Shown: positions 36,348 through 47,587, counted from the stretch's first letter. The stretch: 64,000 bases of DNA from Lysobacteraceae bacterium (GCA_012523465.1 JAAYIK010000007.1:17047-81046), one strand, 5' to 3'. The notes: generated by a model from the letters alone, not told the origin. Numbers and translations: made by a program.

Positions 36348-37682
36348 ATGGCGGCACGGGCATATCATGGCTTGACGGTGGTGGTCGGGCTCGGCAAGAC
36401 CGGGCTCGCCTGCGCCCGCTTCCTGCGCGCCCAGGGTGCCGCCGTGGCGGTGACCGACAGCCGCAGTGAGCCGCCTTGCCTGCCGCAGGCGCGGGCTCAG
36501 CTGCCGGACGTGCCGCTGGCATTGGGAGGTTTCGATGTCGAGCTGCTGGCCCGCGCCGAGCGCATCGTGGTCAGCCCTGGGGTGTCGCCGGCCGAACCGG
36601 TCATCGCGGCCGCAGCCGAGCGGGGCATCCCGCTGCTGAGCGAGATTGAGCTGTTCGCGCGCGCAGCCCGGGCGCCGGTGGCGGCCATCACCGGCTCCAA
36701 CGGCAAAAGCACTGTGACCACGTTGCTGCAGCGCATGGCGGCAGCCGCCGGCAAGCGCGTGGCAGCCGGCGGCAATCTGGGTGTGCCGGCGCTGGAGCTG
36801 CTGGATCCGGCGGTCGAGCTGTACGTGCTGGAGCTGTCCAGCTTCCAGCTGGAGACCACCCGCAGCCTGGCGCCGGCGGCGGCCACGGTGCTCAACGTGA
36901 GCCCCGATCACCTAGACTGGCATGGCTCGCTTGCTGCCTACGCGGCGGCCAAGGAAAAGGTTTTCGCGCGTGCCGAGTGGTGCATCGTCAATGCTGACGA
37001 TCCGGTGGTGGCGGAGATGAAGCTCGGCGGCCGGCGCGTGAGCTTCAGCGTGCGGCCGAGCTCTGGCGCCGACTGGCGCCTCGGCGAGCGAGACGGCGTC
37101 GCCTGCCTGCTGCGTGGCGAGGAGCCGCTGCTGCGCGCGGATGAGCTACGCATTGCCGGGCGGCACAACCTCGCCAACGCGCTGGCGGCGCTGGCTCTGG
37201 GCGCGGTGCTCGACCTCCCGCTGCCGGCCATGCTGACCGCGCTGCGACAATTCACCGGGTTGCCGCACCGGACCGAGTGGGTGGGCGAGGCCGGCGGCGT
37301 GGCCTGGTACAACGATTCTAAGGGCACCAACGTCGGCGCCACCCTCGCTGCAATCGACGGACTCGACCGGCCCCTGGTACTGATCGCTGGCGGCGAAGGC
37401 AAGGGCCAGGATTTCAGCGTGCTGGCGCCGGTGCTGGAGCGGAAGGCGCGAGCGTTGGTACTGATCGGGCGTGACGCCGATCTGATCGAGCGTGCGGTTG
37501 GCACGGTGCTGCCGGTGGTGCGCGCGGCCGACATGGATACGGCGGTGCGGGAAGCGGCGCGCTTGGCACGGCCGGGAGACGCCGTGCTGCTGTCGCCGGC
37601 TTGCGCCAGTTACGACATGTTCGCCGGCTACGAGCAGCGTGGCGAAGCGTTCCGGGCGGCGGTGCGGAGGTGGGTGCTATGA
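36348..37682 (+). CDS. murD: UDP-MurNAc-L-Ala:D-Glu ligase
   Basis: Adds D-glutamate; 444 residues. N-terminal Rossmann region VVVGLGKTGLACARFL, ATP loop [15 protein letters not shown], the ELSSFQLETT and NVSPDHLDWH segments, and the C-terminal NDSKGTNVGATLAAI. Overlaps ftsW by 4 bases. Confidence 0.97.
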   Translation: MAARAYHGLTVVVGLGKTGLACARFLRAQGAAVAVTDSRSEPPCLPQARAQLPDVPLALGGFDVELLARAERIVVSPGVSPAEPVIAAAAERGIPLLSEIELFARAARAPVAAITGSNGKSTVTTLLQRMAAAAGKRVAAGGNLGVPALELLDPAVELYVLELSSFQLETTRSLAPAAATVLNVSPDHLDWHGSLAAYAAAKEKVFARAEWCIVNADDPVVAEMKLGGRRVSFSVRPSSGADWRLGERDGVACLLRGEEPLLRADELRIAGRHNLANALAALALGAVLDLPLPAMLTALRQFTGLPHRTEWVGEAGGVAWYNDSKGTNVGATLAAIDGLDRPLVLIAGGEGKGQDFSVLAPVLERKARALVLIGRDADLIERAVGTVLPVVRAADMDTAVREAARLARPGDAVLLSPACASYDMFAGYEQRGEAFRAAVRRWVL

Positions 37683-38872
37683 GCCTTGCCATGACCGAAG
37701 CCGTCGAGCAGCGCCGGAGCCGCGCGCCGGCACTCTGGCCAAATGTCGACCGTTCCCTGCTGGGCGCGATCGCCGTCCTGGCCCTGTTGGGGCTGGTGAT
37801 GGTGCTGTCCAGCTCGGTCTCCATTGCCGAGCGGGATACCGGTGACGCCTTCTATTACTTCAAGCGGCAGCTGGCTTATTTCTGCTTGGGGACGGGGCTG
37901 GCCTTCGTCGTTCTGCACCTGCCGCTGGCCAGCTGGCAAAAGAGTAACGTGGTGTTGCTCGGCCTGGCGGTTCTGCTGCTGCCCCTGGTGTTGATCCCAG
38001 GAATCGGGCGCGAGGTCAATGGGGCGGCGCGCTGGATACCGTTGGGGGTGTTCAATCTGCAGGCCTCCGAAGCCGCCAAGCCGCTGATCCTCATCTACGT
38101 GGCTGCCTATCTGGCGCGTTGCGGCGAGGCCATTCGGCATCGGGTTTCGGCCTTCATCCCGCCGCTGCTCGCGCTGGCCGTCGTTGGATTGCTGTTGCTG
38201 ATGGAGCCGGATTTCGGCACAGCGGTGGTCATCTTCGCCACCGCCATGGGCATGCTGTTCATCGCCGGCGCGCCCTTGCCGTGGTTCGTCGTGCTGGCCG
38301 CCCCGGTGGTGCTGGCCGGCTGGCTGCTGGTGATTATGTCACCCTACCGTTGGGCGCGCCTGACCGCCTTCGTCGACCCCTGGCAGGATCCGTTCGCGTC
38401 CGGCTTCCAGCTGACCCAGTCGCTGATTGCCATCGGTCGGGGCGAATGGCTGGGGGTGGGCTTGGGGGCCAGTGTGCAAAAGCTGTTTTACCTGCCCGAG
38501 GCGCACACCGATTTCGTGTTCGCGGTGTTCGCCGAAGAGCTCGGGCTGCTCGGCGTCATCGTCCTCATTGGTCTGTACGGCCTCATCGTCGCCCGGGCCT
38601 TCCGTATCGGCTTGCACAGCATCCGCCTGGGCCTGCAATTCGGCGGCTATCTGGCCTATGGCATCGGCCTTTGGTTCGGCATGCAGGCGTTCATCAACAT
38701 CGGCGTCAACATGGGGCTGCTGCCGACCAAGGGGCTGACCCTGCCCTTGATGAGCTACGGCGGCAGCAGCCTGATCTGCACCCTGGTGTCCCTGGCGCTG
38801 CTGCTCCGCGCCGGCATCGAGCTGCGGCTGGCCACGGTCAGCGCCCAGCCCGTGGCAAGGAGGCGGACATGA
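37679..38872 (+). CDS. ftsW: septal peptidoglycan polymerase FtsW
   Basis: SEDS-family glycosyltransferase partner of FtsI, 397 residues with about ten membrane helices. SEDS features: INGAARWIPLG-type segment (here VNGAARWIPLGVFNLQASE), EPDFGTAVVI, and the active-loop region AHTDFVFAVFAEELG with the essential Asp. The ATG overlapping the murD stop is chosen over upstream in-frame codons inside murD. Overlaps murG by 4 bases. Confidence 0.97.
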   Translation: MSLAMTEAVEQRRSRAPALWPNVDRSLLGAIAVLALLGLVMVLSSSVSIAERDTGDAFYYFKRQLAYFCLGTGLAFVVLHLPLASWQKSNVVLLGLAVLLLPLVLIPGIGREVNGAARWIPLGVFNLQASEAAKPLILIYVAAYLARCGEAIRHRVSAFIPPLLALAVVGLLLLMEPDFGTAVVIFATAMGMLFIAGAPLPWFVVLAAPVVLAGWLLVIMSPYRWARLTAFVDPWQDPFASGFQLTQSLIAIGRGEWLGVGLGASVQKLFYLPEAHTDFVFAVFAEELGLLGVIVLIGLYGLIVARAFRIGLHSIRLGLQFGGYLAYGIGLWFGMQAFINIGVNMGLLPTKGLTLPLMSYGGSSLICTLVSLALLLRAGIELRLATVSAQPVARRRT

Positions 38873-39957
38873 GCCAAGCCACGCGTCCGCTGATGATCGT
38901 CGCCGGCGGTACCGGGGGGCATGTGTTCCCCGGCTTGGCGGTGGCCGAGGAGCTGCGGCGGCGCGGCGTCCCGGTGGTGTGGCTGGGAACCCGACATGGG
39001 CTGGAAGCGCGGCTGGTGCCTGCGGCCGGCATCCCGGTCGCGTGGCTGACCGTGCGCGGGCTGCGTCGGCGCGGCCTGCGCGGCTGGCTGGCTGCGCCTT
39101 GGATGGTGGCGCGCAGCACGTTGCAGGCGTTGCGCATCATGCGGCGGCACCGGCCGCGCGCGGTGCTGGGTATGGGCGGATACGTCTCGGGGCCGGGCGT
39201 GCTGGCGGCGCGGCTGCTGGGGATCCCGCTGCTGATCCATGAGCAGAACGCCATTCCCGGCTTCACCAACCGCAAGCTGGCGCCGCTGGCAAGCTGCATC
39301 ATGACCGGCTTTGCCGGTGTCTTCGAGCAGTACGCTAAGGCGGTGCACACTGGCAATCCGGTGCGCGCTGAAATCGCCCGTCTGGCTGCCGATACGACCA
39401 TTCAACGCGCGGCAGAGGGGCGGCGGCTGCGGCTGCTGGTGCTCGGCGGCAGCCAGGGTGCCGCGGCCATCAACCAGGTCGTGCCTGCGGCATTGCTCGG
39501 CCTGGAGCCCCGGCTGCGGCCTGAAGTTTGGCACCAGACGGGAGCGGCCGATGTCGACGCTACGGTGGCGCGCTACCGGGAGCTGGGTCTGGAAGCGCGG
39601 GTCGAGCCGTTCATCGACGACATAGCGGCTGCCTATGCTTGGGCCGATCTGGCGCTGTGCCGGGCCGGCGCCTTGACCGTCGCCGAGCTTGCCGTTGCCG
39701 GCGTGCCGGCGGTGTTGATTCCCTTTCCTTATGCGACCGACGACCACCAGACCGCCAACGCCCGCCATCTGGTGGCACGTGATGCCGGCGTGTTGTTCCC
39801 GCAGGAGCACCTGACCACCGAGCGGCTGACGGCGGTGCTGGCAGAGCTGCTGGGCGATCCGCAGCACTTGCGGACCATGGCCGCCAACGCCCGCGCCATG
39901 GGACTGCCCGACGCCGCAGCGCAGGTCGCGCAACGATGCCTGGAGGCCGCACGATGA
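38869..39957 (+). CDS. murG: UDP-GlcNAc:lipid I GlcNAc transferase
   Basis: Makes lipid II on the cytoplasmic face; 362 residues, GT-B fold. N-terminal loop [18 protein letters not shown], second-domain loop [13 protein letters not shown], and the donor-binding stretch [23 protein letters not shown] 38869 follows AGGAGG; the frame is open far upstream through ftsW but that is a shadow. Overlaps murC by 4 bases. Confidence 0.97.
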   Translation: MSQATRPLMIVAGGTGGHVFPGLAVAEELRRRGVPVVWLGTRHGLEARLVPAAGIPVAWLTVRGLRRRGLRGWLAAPWMVARSTLQALRIMRRHRPRAVLGMGGYVSGPGVLAARLLGIPLLIHEQNAIPGFTNRKLAPLASCIMTGFAGVFEQYAKAVHTGNPVRAEIARLAADTTIQRAAEGRRLRLLVLGGSQGAAAINQVVPAALLGLEPRLRPEVWHQTGAADVDATVARYRELGLEARVEPFIDDIAAAYAWADLALCRAGALTVAELAVAGVPAVLIPFPYATDDHQTANARHLVARDAGVLFPQEHLTTERLTAVLAELLGDPQHLRTMAANARAMGLPDAAAQVAQRCLEAAR

Positions 39958-41399
39958 ACGCGCCCGTCAAGTCACAACAACGTCATAACCATCCCGGCGC
40001 CATGGGGCGGGTTCGACACCTGCATTTCGTCGGGATCGGCGGCACCGGCATGGGCGGTATCGCCGAGGTTTTGCTCAATCTGGGGTACAGCGTGAGCGGC
40101 TCGGATCTGCGTGAAAACGCTATGACCCGGCGGCTGGCCAGCCTCGGCGCCCGCATCGTCTACGGCCACCGGCCGGAGCACGTGGCTGGGGCTGACGCCG
40201 TGGTCATTTCCAGTGCCGTGGGGCCGGACAACCCGGAAGTGGTGGCGGCGCGGGCGGCGCGAGTACCGGTGGTGCCGCGGGCGCAGATGCTGGCCGAACT
40301 GATGCGCTTCCGCTACGGCATCGCGGTGGCCGGCACCCATGGCAAGACCACCACCACCAGTCTGGTGGCTAGCGTGCTGGCCGAAGGCGACATGGATCCG
40401 ACCTTCGTCATCGGCGGTCGGCTCAACAGCGCCAACAGCAACGCCCGGCTGGGGACGGGTCGCTTTCTGGTGGCAGAGGCCGACGAAAGTGACGCCTCTT
40501 TCCTCTACCTGCAGCCGATGATGGCGGTAGTGACCAACATAGATGCCGATCACCTGGGCACCTACGGCGGCGATTTCGGTCATTTGCGCGACACCTTTCT
40601 GAAATTTCTGCACCACCTGCCTTTCTATGGACTGGCGGTGCTGTGCCTGGACGACCCGGTGGTGCGTGAGCTGGCCCAGGCGGTGAATCGCCCCGTCCGG
40701 ACCTATGGCTTCGATGCCGGCCTCGATTTGCGTGCGGTGGACGTGCGCTACGAAGGAATCCGCACCTTCTTCCGGGTCGAAGGCAATCTCGGCTTGGAAA
40801 TGGACATCGAGCTCAACCTGCCGGGCCGGCACAACGTGCTGAATGCGCTCGCCGCCATCGCCGTGGGGCATGAGCTGGGCGTGTCGGAGGCGGCGATCAG
40901 GTCGGCCTTGGCGGGCTTCCGTGGTGTGGGGCGGCGTTTCCAGGTCTACGGCGAATTCGACCTGCAGGGCAAGCGCATCGTGCTGGTGGACGACTACGGC
41001 CACCATCCGCGCGAGATTTTGGCCACCATCCAGGCGGCGCGGGCAGCCTACCCCGAAAGGCGCTTGCTGCTGGCCTTCCAGCCGCACCGTTATACCCGCA
41101 CGCGCGATTTGTTCGAGGATTTCACCCGGGCGTTATCGGAGGTCGATGCCCTGGTGCTGACCCAGGTGTACCCGGCCGGCGAGCAACCCATCGCCGGCGC
41201 CGACAGCCGCGCCCTGGCCGGGGCCATCCGGGCCCGCGGCCACGTCAACCCGGTTTTCGTCGCTTCCATTGAGGAGCTGATTGAGGTCTTGCCGGGGGTG
41301 GTGCAGGACGGTGACCTGGTGCTGGCGATGGGGGCCGGCAGCATCGGCGGCCTGGGGCCCGCTCTCAAGCAACGCTACGGCAAGGAGGACGAGGCATGA
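39954..41399 (+). CDS. murC: UDP-MurNAc:L-Ala ligase
   Basis: First amino-acid addition in wall precursor synthesis; 481 residues. [17 protein letters not shown]ossmann start, ATP loop [25 protein letters not shown] and the C-terminal [10 protein letters not shown]. Overlaps murB by 4 bases. Confidence 0.98.
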   Translation: MNAPVKSQQRHNHPGAMGRVRHLHFVGIGGTGMGGIAEVLLNLGYSVSGSDLRENAMTRRLASLGARIVYGHRPEHVAGADAVVISSAVGPDNPEVVAARAARVPVVPRAQMLAELMRFRYGIAVAGTHGKTTTTSLVASVLAEGDMDPTFVIGGRLNSANSNARLGTGRFLVAEADESDASFLYLQPMMAVVTNIDADHLGTYGGDFGHLRDTFLKFLHHLPFYGLAVLCLDDPVVRELAQAVNRPVRTYGFDAGLDLRAVDVRYEGIRTFFRVEGNLGLEMDIELNLPGRHNVLNALAAIAVGHELGVSEAAIRSALAGFRGVGRRFQVYGEFDLQGKRIVLVDDYGHHPREILATIQAARAAYPERRLLLAFQPHRYTRTRDLFEDFTRALSEVDALVLTQVYPAGEQPIAGADSRALAGAIRARGHVNPVFVASIEELIEVLPGVVQDGDLVLAMGAGSIGGLGPALKQRYGKEDEA

Positions 41400-42301
41400 G
41401 CTCGGCGCTGCAGACGGCACGGCTGCGCGGCGAGCTGCGCCTGCAGGAGTCGATGGCGCGGCATACGACCTGGCGCACCGGTGGCCAGGCGGATCGCCTC
41501 TATCGGCCGGCCGATCTGACGGACCTGCAGCTGTTCTTGTCCCAGCTGCCGGAGGACGAGCCCCTGACCTGGTGCGGATTGGGCAGCAATCTGCTGGTGC
41601 GCGACGGCGGCATTCGCGGCACGGTGATTCTGACTGCGCAAGGCCTGCAGGGCCTAGCTCAGGTCGGACCGCAGCAGGTGCGAGCCGAGGCCGGCGTGCA
41701 CTGCGCCCGGGTCAGCAAGTTCTGCAGCCAGCTGGGGTTGGCCGGAGCCGAGTTCCTGATCGGCATCCCGGGCACCATCGGCGGGGCGCTCGCCATGAAT
41801 GCCGGCGCCTTCGGCAGTGAGACCTGGGAACGGGTGGTGGAGGTCGAGACCATCGATCGTCGCGGCGAGGTGCGGCGGCGGCTGCCCGGCGATTTCGAGG
41901 TCGGCTACCGGAAAGTGAAAGGGCCGCCGGGAGAATGGTTCGTTGCCTGCACGCTGCTGCTGCAGCCGGACGATGCTGCCGCCGTCGAGGAGCGGGCCAA
42001 GGCCCTGCTGGCCCGGCGCTCGGCGGCCCAGCCCATCGGCAAGCCGAGTGCCGGCTCGGTGTTCCGCAATCCGCCCGGCGACCATGCGGCGCGCCTGATC
42101 GAGGCCAGTGGCCTGAAGGGGTTGCGCCGGGGCGGTGCGCAGGTCTCGGACAAGCACGCCAATTTCATTCTCAACACTGGCACGGCCAGCGCCGCCGACA
42201 TCGAGGCACTGATCGAGACGGTGCAGCGCGAGGTTTATGCGCGGCAGGGCGTCTTGCTGCAGCCAGAGGTTCACATTATCGGGGAGAGGCTGCCGACATG
42301 A
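41396..42301 (+). CDS. murB: UDP-N-acetylenolpyruvoylglucosamine reductase
   Basis: FAD/NADPH enzyme forming UDP-MurNAc; 301 residues, the shorter MurB class. [19 protein letters not shown] flavin segment, [28 protein letters not shown], and the catalytic [12 protein letters not shown] with its Ser. Overlaps ddlB by 4 bases. Confidence 0.97.
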   Translation: MSSALQTARLRGELRLQESMARHTTWRTGGQADRLYRPADLTDLQLFLSQLPEDEPLTWCGLGSNLLVRDGGIRGTVILTAQGLQGLAQVGPQQVRAEAGVHCARVSKFCSQLGLAGAEFLIGIPGTIGGALAMNAGAFGSETWERVVEVETIDRRGEVRRRLPGDFEVGYRKVKGPPGEWFVACTLLLQPDDAAAVEERAKALLARRSAAQPIGKPSAGSVFRNPPGDHAARLIEASGLKGLRRGGAQVSDKHANFILNTGTASAADIEALIETVQREVYARQGVLLQPEVHIIGERLPT

Positions 42302-43236
42302 GCCGGATCAGCACGGAACAGGTGAAAGCCATGGGGAAGGTCGCGCTGGTGCAGGGTGGCTGGGCAGCGGAGCGGGAAGTCTCCCTCAACAGCGGCGCGC
42401 GGGTGCTCGCCGCGCTGCGCAGCCTGGGCGTGGACGTCACCCCGGTCGATCCGCGCGACGACGGCATCACCAAGCTGGCCGGGTTCGATCGCGCCTTCAT
42501 CATCGTCCACGGCCGCGGCGGCGAGGATGGCGTGCTGCAGGCGACGCTGGAAATGCTGGGGGTGCCATACACCGGCACCGGCGTGCTCGGCTCGGCGCTA
42601 GGCATGGACAAGCTGCGCACCAAGCTGGTCTGGCGCGGCGCCGGTTTGCCGACCCCGGATTTCGTCCAGCTACGGCCTGACAGCGATTGGGAAACCGTCG
42701 TGGCCGAGCTGGGCCTACCCCTAATGGTCAAGCCCAGCCGCGAAGGCTCCAGCATCGGCATGGCCAAGGTCGAGTCCGCTGCCGAGCTGGAGCGGGCCTA
42801 TCGGACCGCTGTCGAGTACGACTCGCAGGTCATAGCCGAGCGCTGGATCAGCGGCGCGGAATACACGGTCGGGATCCTGGACCAGCAGGCGTTGCCGGTG
42901 ATCCGGCTGGAGACGCCGCACAGCTTCTATGACTACGACGCCAAATATCGCGCCGACACCACCCGCTATCACTGCCCCTGCGGGCTGTCGGCGGCGGCGG
43001 AAGCAGAGCTGCAGGAGCTGGCGCTGGAAGCATTCCGCGCCGTCGGCGGTTATGGCTGGGGGCGGGTAGATCTGATGTGCGACGGCAGTGGCCAGCCTTG
43101 GTTGCTGGAGGTCAACACGGTGCCGGGCATGACGGAGCACTCGCTGGTGCCCATGGCGGCTCGTGCCGCCGGCTTGAGCTTCGAGGAGCTGGTCTGGCGG
43201 ATTCTGCTCACCAGTGAAAGGGAGAGGTGGTGCTGA
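42298..43236 (+). CDS. ddlB: D-alanine--D-alanine ligase
   Basis: ATP-grasp ligase supplying MurF; 312 residues. VQGGWAAEREVSLNSG at the N-terminus, KPSREGSSIGMAKVES in the ATP-grasp and WLLEVNTVPGMTEHSLVPMAA at the end. The ATG overlaps the murB stop. The murC-murB-ddl-ftsQ-ftsA-ftsZ order is standard. Confidence 0.97.
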   Translation: MSRISTEQVKAMGKVALVQGGWAAEREVSLNSGARVLAALRSLGVDVTPVDPRDDGITKLAGFDRAFIIVHGRGGEDGVLQATLEMLGVPYTGTGVLGSALGMDKLRTKLVWRGAGLPTPDFVQLRPDSDWETVVAELGLPLMVKPSREGSSIGMAKVESAAELERAYRTAVEYDSQVIAERWISGAEYTVGILDQQALPVIRLETPHSFYDYDAKYRADTTRYHCPCGLSAAAEAELQELALEAFRAVGGYGWGRVDLMCDGSGQPWLLEVNTVPGMTEHSLVPMAARAAGLSFEELVWRILLTSERERWC

Positions 43237-43994
43237 TGGCGACGATGGAGCGCGGACCGGAGCGCACGCCGCAGTCGGCTACGCGCTGGCTGGGGCGGCT
43301 GCTGGCGGTGCTGGTGCTGGCAGCGCTGGGAACGGGCGCGGCGGCCGGCTGGCAGTGGCTGGCGGCACCGGAGCGCTTCCCGCTGGCAACGGTACGCCTG
43401 GACGGACGGTTGGAGAAGGTCGCCGAGGAGGAACTGCGCGCCGCCATCCTGCCCTACCTCGACAGGGGCATGCTGGGGCTGGACATCGAGCGTATTCGGC
43501 AGGCAGTGGCGGCCTTGCCCTGGGTCGCCGAGGCGGCGGTGCGGCGGCAGTGGCCGGACACCCTGGTGGTCGAAATCCGGGAGCGCGTGGCCGTCGCCCG
43601 CTGGAACGCCGGCGTGATGGACAGCGCAGGCCAGCTGTTTCAGCCCCGGGAGGAGACTATCCCGCCGGATTTGCCGCTGCTGCAGGGTCCACCGGACAGC
43701 TTGCCGTTGGTCTGGGCGCGGTTTCAGAAGCTGAATGCGCTGTTCGGCCAGGCTGGGCTGGAGCTCCGGCGGCTGTATGTGGACGAGCGGCGGGCCTGGA
43801 CAGCCGAGCTGGCCGACGGAGTGATCGTCAAGTTGGGGATCGACGAGATGGACCTGGCTGTCGAGCGTTTCCTGCGGGCATTGCCGCGTATAGGTGCGGC
43901 TGCCGAAACCCGCTTGGTTCGCGTCGATCTGCGTTACCCGAACGGTTTCGCGCTGGCTTGGGCAAGCGCGGCGCCGCAGAGTCCTAGAGAATAG
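43236..43994 (+). CDS. ftsQ: cell division protein FtsQ
   Basis: Bitopic divisome protein of about 252 residues. Membrane helix at about 18-38 (LLAVLVLAALGTGAAAGW), POTRA domain (FPLATVRLDGRLEKVAEEEL to LDIERIRQAVAALPWVAEAAVRRQWPD, split), then the beta domain with RVAVARWNAGVM. ATG 43236 overlaps the ddlB stop (TGATG) and sits 8 bases after GAGAGG; GTG codons at 43227 and 43230 are alternatives. Confidence 0.94.
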   Translation: MATMERGPERTPQSATRWLGRLLAVLVLAALGTGAAAGWQWLAAPERFPLATVRLDGRLEKVAEEELRAAILPYLDRGMLGLDIERIRQAVAALPWVAEAAVRRQWPDTLVVEIRERVAVARWNAGVMDSAGQLFQPREETIPPDLPLLQGPPDSLPLVWARFQKLNALFGQAGLELRRLYVDERRAWTAELADGVIVKLGIDEMDLAVERFLRALPRIGAAAETRLVRVDLRYPNGFALAWASAAPQSPRE

Positions 43995-43997
43995 AAC

Positions 43998-45233
43998 ATG
44001 AGCAAGAAATCGGAGCGCAACCTGCTTGTCGGGCTCGACATCGGCACCTCCAAGGTTGTCGCCATCGTGGGCGAGGTTACCTCCGGCGGGGTGGTGGAGG
44101 TGGTCGGGATCGGCTCGCATCCGTCGCGGGGGATGAAGAAAGGCGTGGTGGTCAACATCGAGTCCACCGTGCAGTCCATCCAGCGGGCAGTGGAGGAAGC
44201 CGAGCTGATGGCGGGCTGCCAGATCAACTCGGTGTATGCCGGCATCGCCGGCAGCCACATCCGCAGCCTCAACTCGCACGGCATCGTCGCCATCCGGGAT
44301 CGCGAGGTGACCCCGGCGGATGTCGAGCGGGTCATCGACGCCGCGCGGGCTGTGGCCATCCCGGCCGACCAGGAGATCCTGCACGTCCTGCCGCAAGAAT
44401 TCATCATCGATGCCCAGGAAGGGATCAAAGAGCCGGTCGGAATGTCGGGGGTGAGGCTGGAAGCCAGGGTGCACATGGTGACCGGCGCCGTTAGCGCTGC
44501 CCAGAACATCATCAAGTGCGTGCGCCGCTGCGGCCTCGCGGTCAACGACATCATCCTGGAGCAGCTGGCGGCAAGCTACGCAGTGCTAACCGAGGACGAG
44601 AAGGAGCTGGGCGTCTGCCTGATCGACGTGGGCGGCGGGACCAGTGACGTGGCCGTGTTCACCGAGGGCGCCATCCGGCATACGGCCGTCATCCCGATTG
44701 CGGGCGATCAGATCACCAACGACATCGCGGTAGCCTTGCGCACGCCGGCCCAGCATGCCGAGGAGATCAAGATCAAGTATGCCTGCGCGCTGTCTCAGCT
44801 GGCCTCGGCCGAGGAGACCATCGAGGTGCCCTCGGTCGGCGACCGGCCGCCGCGCCGGCTGTCGCGGCAGACCTTGGCTGAGGTGGTGGAGCCACGCTAC
44901 GAGGAGCTGTTCAGTCTGGTCCAGGCCGAGCTGCGCCGCAGCGGCTTCGAGGATCTGATCGCCGCCGGCATCGTTCTGACCGGCGGCTCGGCGAAGATGG
45001 AAGGGGTGCTGGAGTTGGCCGAGGAAGTCTTCCACATGCCGGTCCGGCTCGGGGTACCGCAAAACGTATCAGGCCTGGCCGACGTGGTCCGCAATCCGAT
45101 TTATTCGACCGGGGTAGGGCTGCTGCATTTCGGCTCACTCAACCGCCGGCACCAGGTGCAGGAATTCTACGGGGAGACGGGGTTGTCCGGCTTGTGGGCC
45201 CGGATGAAAGGGTGGTTCCAGGGAAACTTTTGA
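43998..45233 (+). CDS. ftsA: cell division protein FtsA
   Basis: Actin-like membrane tether for FtsZ; 411 residues. Nucleotide loops GLDIGTSKVVAIVGEV and LIDVGGGTSDVAVF, the 1C/SHS2 insert, and the C-terminal amphipathic membrane-targeting helix GLWARMKGWFQGNF. Three bases after ftsQ. Confidence 0.97.
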   Translation: MSKKSERNLLVGLDIGTSKVVAIVGEVTSGGVVEVVGIGSHPSRGMKKGVVVNIESTVQSIQRAVEEAELMAGCQINSVYAGIAGSHIRSLNSHGIVAIRDREVTPADVERVIDAARAVAIPADQEILHVLPQEFIIDAQEGIKEPVGMSGVRLEARVHMVTGAVSAAQNIIKCVRRCGLAVNDIILEQLAASYAVLTEDEKELGVCLIDVGGGTSDVAVFTEGAIRHTAVIPIAGDQITNDIAVALRTPAQHAEEIKIKYACALSQLASAEETIEVPSVGDRPPRRLSRQTLAEVVEPRYEELFSLVQAELRRSGFEDLIAAGIVLTGGSAKMEGVLELAEEVFHMPVRLGVPQNVSGLADVVRNPIYSTGVGLLHFGSLNRRHQVQEFYGETGLSGLWARMKGWFQGNF

Positions 45234-45284
45234 GGGAAAGGACGTCTGAGATCGGTCCGATCGAGATGTAATGGAGGCAACGAT

Positions 45285-46436
45285 ATGTTCGAGCTGATGG
45301 ATTCGTACAGCCAAGACGCGGTCATCAAGGTGATCGGCGTCGGCGGCGGCGGTGGCAACGCGGTGCAGCACATGGTGGAAGCGCAGGTCGAGGGGGTGGA
45401 CTTCATCTGTGCCAACACCGACGCACAGGCGCTGCGCAACATGACGGCCCGCACCACGCTGCAGCTGGGTGCTTCGATCACCAAGGGCCTGGGGGCCGGC
45501 GCCAATCCCGAGATCGGCCGCGAGGCGGCGATGGAGGACAGGGAGCGCATCGCCGAGGCGCTGTCTGGGGCCGACATGGTGTTCATCACCGCCGGCATGG
45601 GGGGCGGCACCGGCACGGGCGCCGCGCCGGTGGTGGCCGAGGTGGCCAAGGAGCTGGGCATTCTAACCGTGGCCGTGGTCACCAAGCCATTCCCTTTCGA
45701 AGGCAACCGCCGCATGCGGGTGGCGAACGAAGGCATTGCGGAGCTGTCCAAGTACGTGGACTCGCTCATTACCATCCCCAACGAGCGCCTGCTGTCCGTG
45801 CTCGGCAAGAATGTGACCTTGCTGGATGCCTTCAAGGCAGCCAACGACGTGCTGTTGGATGCGGTGCGCGGCATTGCCGAGCTGATCACCCGCCCGGGTC
45901 TCATCAACGTCGACTTCGCCGACGTGCGCACGGTCATGTCGGAAATGGGGATGGCCGTGATGGGCTCGGGGTCCGCTCGCGGCGAAGGACGGGCCCGGGA
46001 GGCGGCCGAACGAGCCATTGCCTGCCCGCTGCTGGAAGACATCGATATCGCCGGCGCCAGGGGCATCCTGGGCAACGTCACTGCCGGGCTTGACCTGTCC
46101 ATCGGCGAATTTGACGAAGTGGGCAATGCTGTTCGAGAATTCGCGTCCGACGACGCGACGGTGGTGGTCGGCACCGTGATCGATCCGGAGCTCGAGGACG
46201 AGCTAAGGGTGACCGTGGTGGCCACCGGCCTCGGACGTCCGAAGCCGCAGCAGCAGACGGCGTCGCCGCTGCAGGCCATCCCGGTGAAGAAGGCCAGCGG
46301 CGAAATCGATTACGGTAAGCTGGATCGACCGACGGTGATCCGCAAGCGGAACGTCGACGAGCGCTATCCGGGACCCATGGAGGGCGACCTGGACTACCTG
46401 GACATCCCGGCGTTCCTGCGGCGCCAGGCCGACTGA
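45285..46436 (+). CDS. ftsZ: cell division GTPase FtsZ
   Basis: Tubulin-like ring former; 383 residues. [13 protein letters not shown], the GTP signature [12 protein letters not shown]7 loop with [11 protein letters not shown], and the C-terminal partner peptide [12 protein letters not shown]. Start lies behind GGAGG. A terminator follows at 46468, closing the division cluster. Confidence 0.98.
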   Translation: MFELMDSYSQDAVIKVIGVGGGGGNAVQHMVEAQVEGVDFICANTDAQALRNMTARTTLQLGASITKGLGAGANPEIGREAAMEDRERIAEALSGADMVFITAGMGGGTGTGAAPVVAEVAKELGILTVAVVTKPFPFEGNRRMRVANEGIAELSKYVDSLITIPNERLLSVLGKNVTLLDAFKAANDVLLDAVRGIAELITRPGLINVDFADVRTVMSEMGMAVMGSGSARGEGRAREAAERAIACPLLEDIDIAGARGILGNVTAGLDLSIGEFDEVGNAVREFASDDATVVVGTVIDPELEDELRVTVVATGLGRPKPQQQTASPLQAIPVKKASGEIDYGKLDRPTVIRKRNVDERYPGPMEGDLDYLDIPAFLRRQAD

Positions 46437-46467
46437 GTTAGCTGCCTCCATCGATCGGACGACTGTC

Positions 46468-46498
46468 GCGACAGGCAGGTTCTGCCTGTCGCTTTTTT
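46468..46498 (+). terminator. intrinsic terminator after ftsZ
   Basis: Perfect 11-bp stem GCGACAGGCAG / CTGCCTGTCGC with a 3-base nominal loop, followed by six T residues (46493-46498). It separates ftsZ from lpxC, which has its own promoter. Confidence 0.92.
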
Positions 46499-46516
46499 GC
46501 AACGATGCGACTCTTT

Positions 46517-46545
46517 TTTACAACAGCGTGAAATTGGTCTAAGAT
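46517..46545 (+). promoter_or_regulatory. lpxC promoter
   Basis: TTTACA (46517-46522), a 17-base spacer, TAAGAT (46540-46545); five of six and four of six consensus bases. It lies between the ftsZ terminator and lpxC, about 90 bases before the start codon, so lpxC can be transcribed apart from ftsZ. Confidence 0.65.
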
Positions 46546-46633
46546 TGTTGCATCGCGGAAGGCATAATTAAAAAAATCGTGCTCCAGGCTGCCGGGCGGC
46601 AGCGGAACATTGAAAAGTGGAACGGGAAGCAAG

Positions 46634-47545
46634 ATGCGGCAGCGCACCCTCAAAAACAGCATCCGAGCAACCGGCGTAGGCTTGCACACCGGCGAGAAAG
46701 TCTACTTGACGCTGAGGCCGGCTGCGCCGAATACCGGCATCGTGTTCCGCCGCACCGATCTCCCGGGGTGCCCGGAAATCAAGGCCCACCCCTACAGCGT
46801 GGGGGATACCCAGCTCTCCAGCTGCCTAATCAAGGACGGCGTGCGGGTATCGACCGTAGAGCATCTGCTCTCGGCCTTGGCCGGCCTCGGCATCGACAAC
46901 TGCTACGTCGACGTCAGCGCGCCCGAAGTGCCTATCATGGACGGCAGCGCCGGGCCGTTCGTGTTTTTGATCCGTTCCGCCGGCATCGAAGAGCAGAACG
47001 CGCTCAAGCGCTTCATCCGCATCAAAAAGCCGATCCGGGTGGAGGAAGGCGACAAGTGGTGTGGCTTCGAGCCTTATGACGGCTTCAAGGTATCCTTCAC
47101 CATCGATTTCGACCATCCGCTGTTCAAGACCCTGGATCAGCACGCCGAGATCGACTTTTCCACCACCTCCTTTGTTAAGGAGGTCAGTCGCGCCCGCACG
47201 TTCGGGTTTCTGCGTGATATCGAGTGGATGCAGAGCCAGAAGCTGGCGCTGGGCGGCAGCCTGGACAACGCCGTGGTCATCGACGACTACCGCGTACTGA
47301 ACGAGGACGGGCTGCGCTATCGCGACGAGTTCGTCAGGCATAAGATCCTCGACGCCATTGGCGATCTCTATCTGCTGGGACACAGCCTGATCGGCGCCTT
47401 CACCGGCTACAAGTCCGGCCATGCCCTCAACAACCGGCTGCTGCGTGCCCTGCTAGCCGACGCCGAGGCGTGGGAAGAGGTGGTGTTTGAGGACGGCGAG
47501 ATCGCGCCGATCAGCTTCGATCAGCCGATTGCGGTCAGTGGCTGA
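46634..47545 (+). CDS. lpxC: UDP-3-O-acyl-GlcNAc deacetylase LpxC
   Basis: Zinc enzyme for the committed step of lipid A synthesis; 303 residues. [20 protein letters not shown] at the N-terminus, zinc ligands in [15 protein letters not shown] and [14 protein letters not shown], and [19 protein letters not shown] 46634 matches the conserved N-terminus and has GGGAAG before it. LapB, encoded upstream, is the known regulator of LpxC turnover. Confidence 0.98.
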   Translation: MRQRTLKNSIRATGVGLHTGEKVYLTLRPAAPNTGIVFRRTDLPGCPEIKAHPYSVGDTQLSSCLIKDGVRVSTVEHLLSALAGLGIDNCYVDVSAPEVPIMDGSAGPFVFLIRSAGIEEQNALKRFIRIKKPIRVEEGDKWCGFEPYDGFKVSFTIDFDHPLFKTLDQHAEIDFSTTSFVKEVSRARTFGFLRDIEWMQSQKLALGGSLDNAVVIDDYRVLNEDGLRYRDEFVRHKILDAIGDLYLLGHSLIGAFTGYKSGHALNNRLLRALLADAEAWEEVVFEDGEIAPISFDQPIAVSG

Positions 47546-47587
47546 GTCGGGCCTGCCCCGGCGCCTCTGGTAGCGAGATTTGCACCG

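Noticed and set aside
38119..39957. A 612-residue open frame ending as MurG
   Set aside because: The first 250 codons run through ftsW in another frame. They are Arg/Ala/Gly-rich shadow sequence, and MurG has its own start with AGGAGG at 38869.
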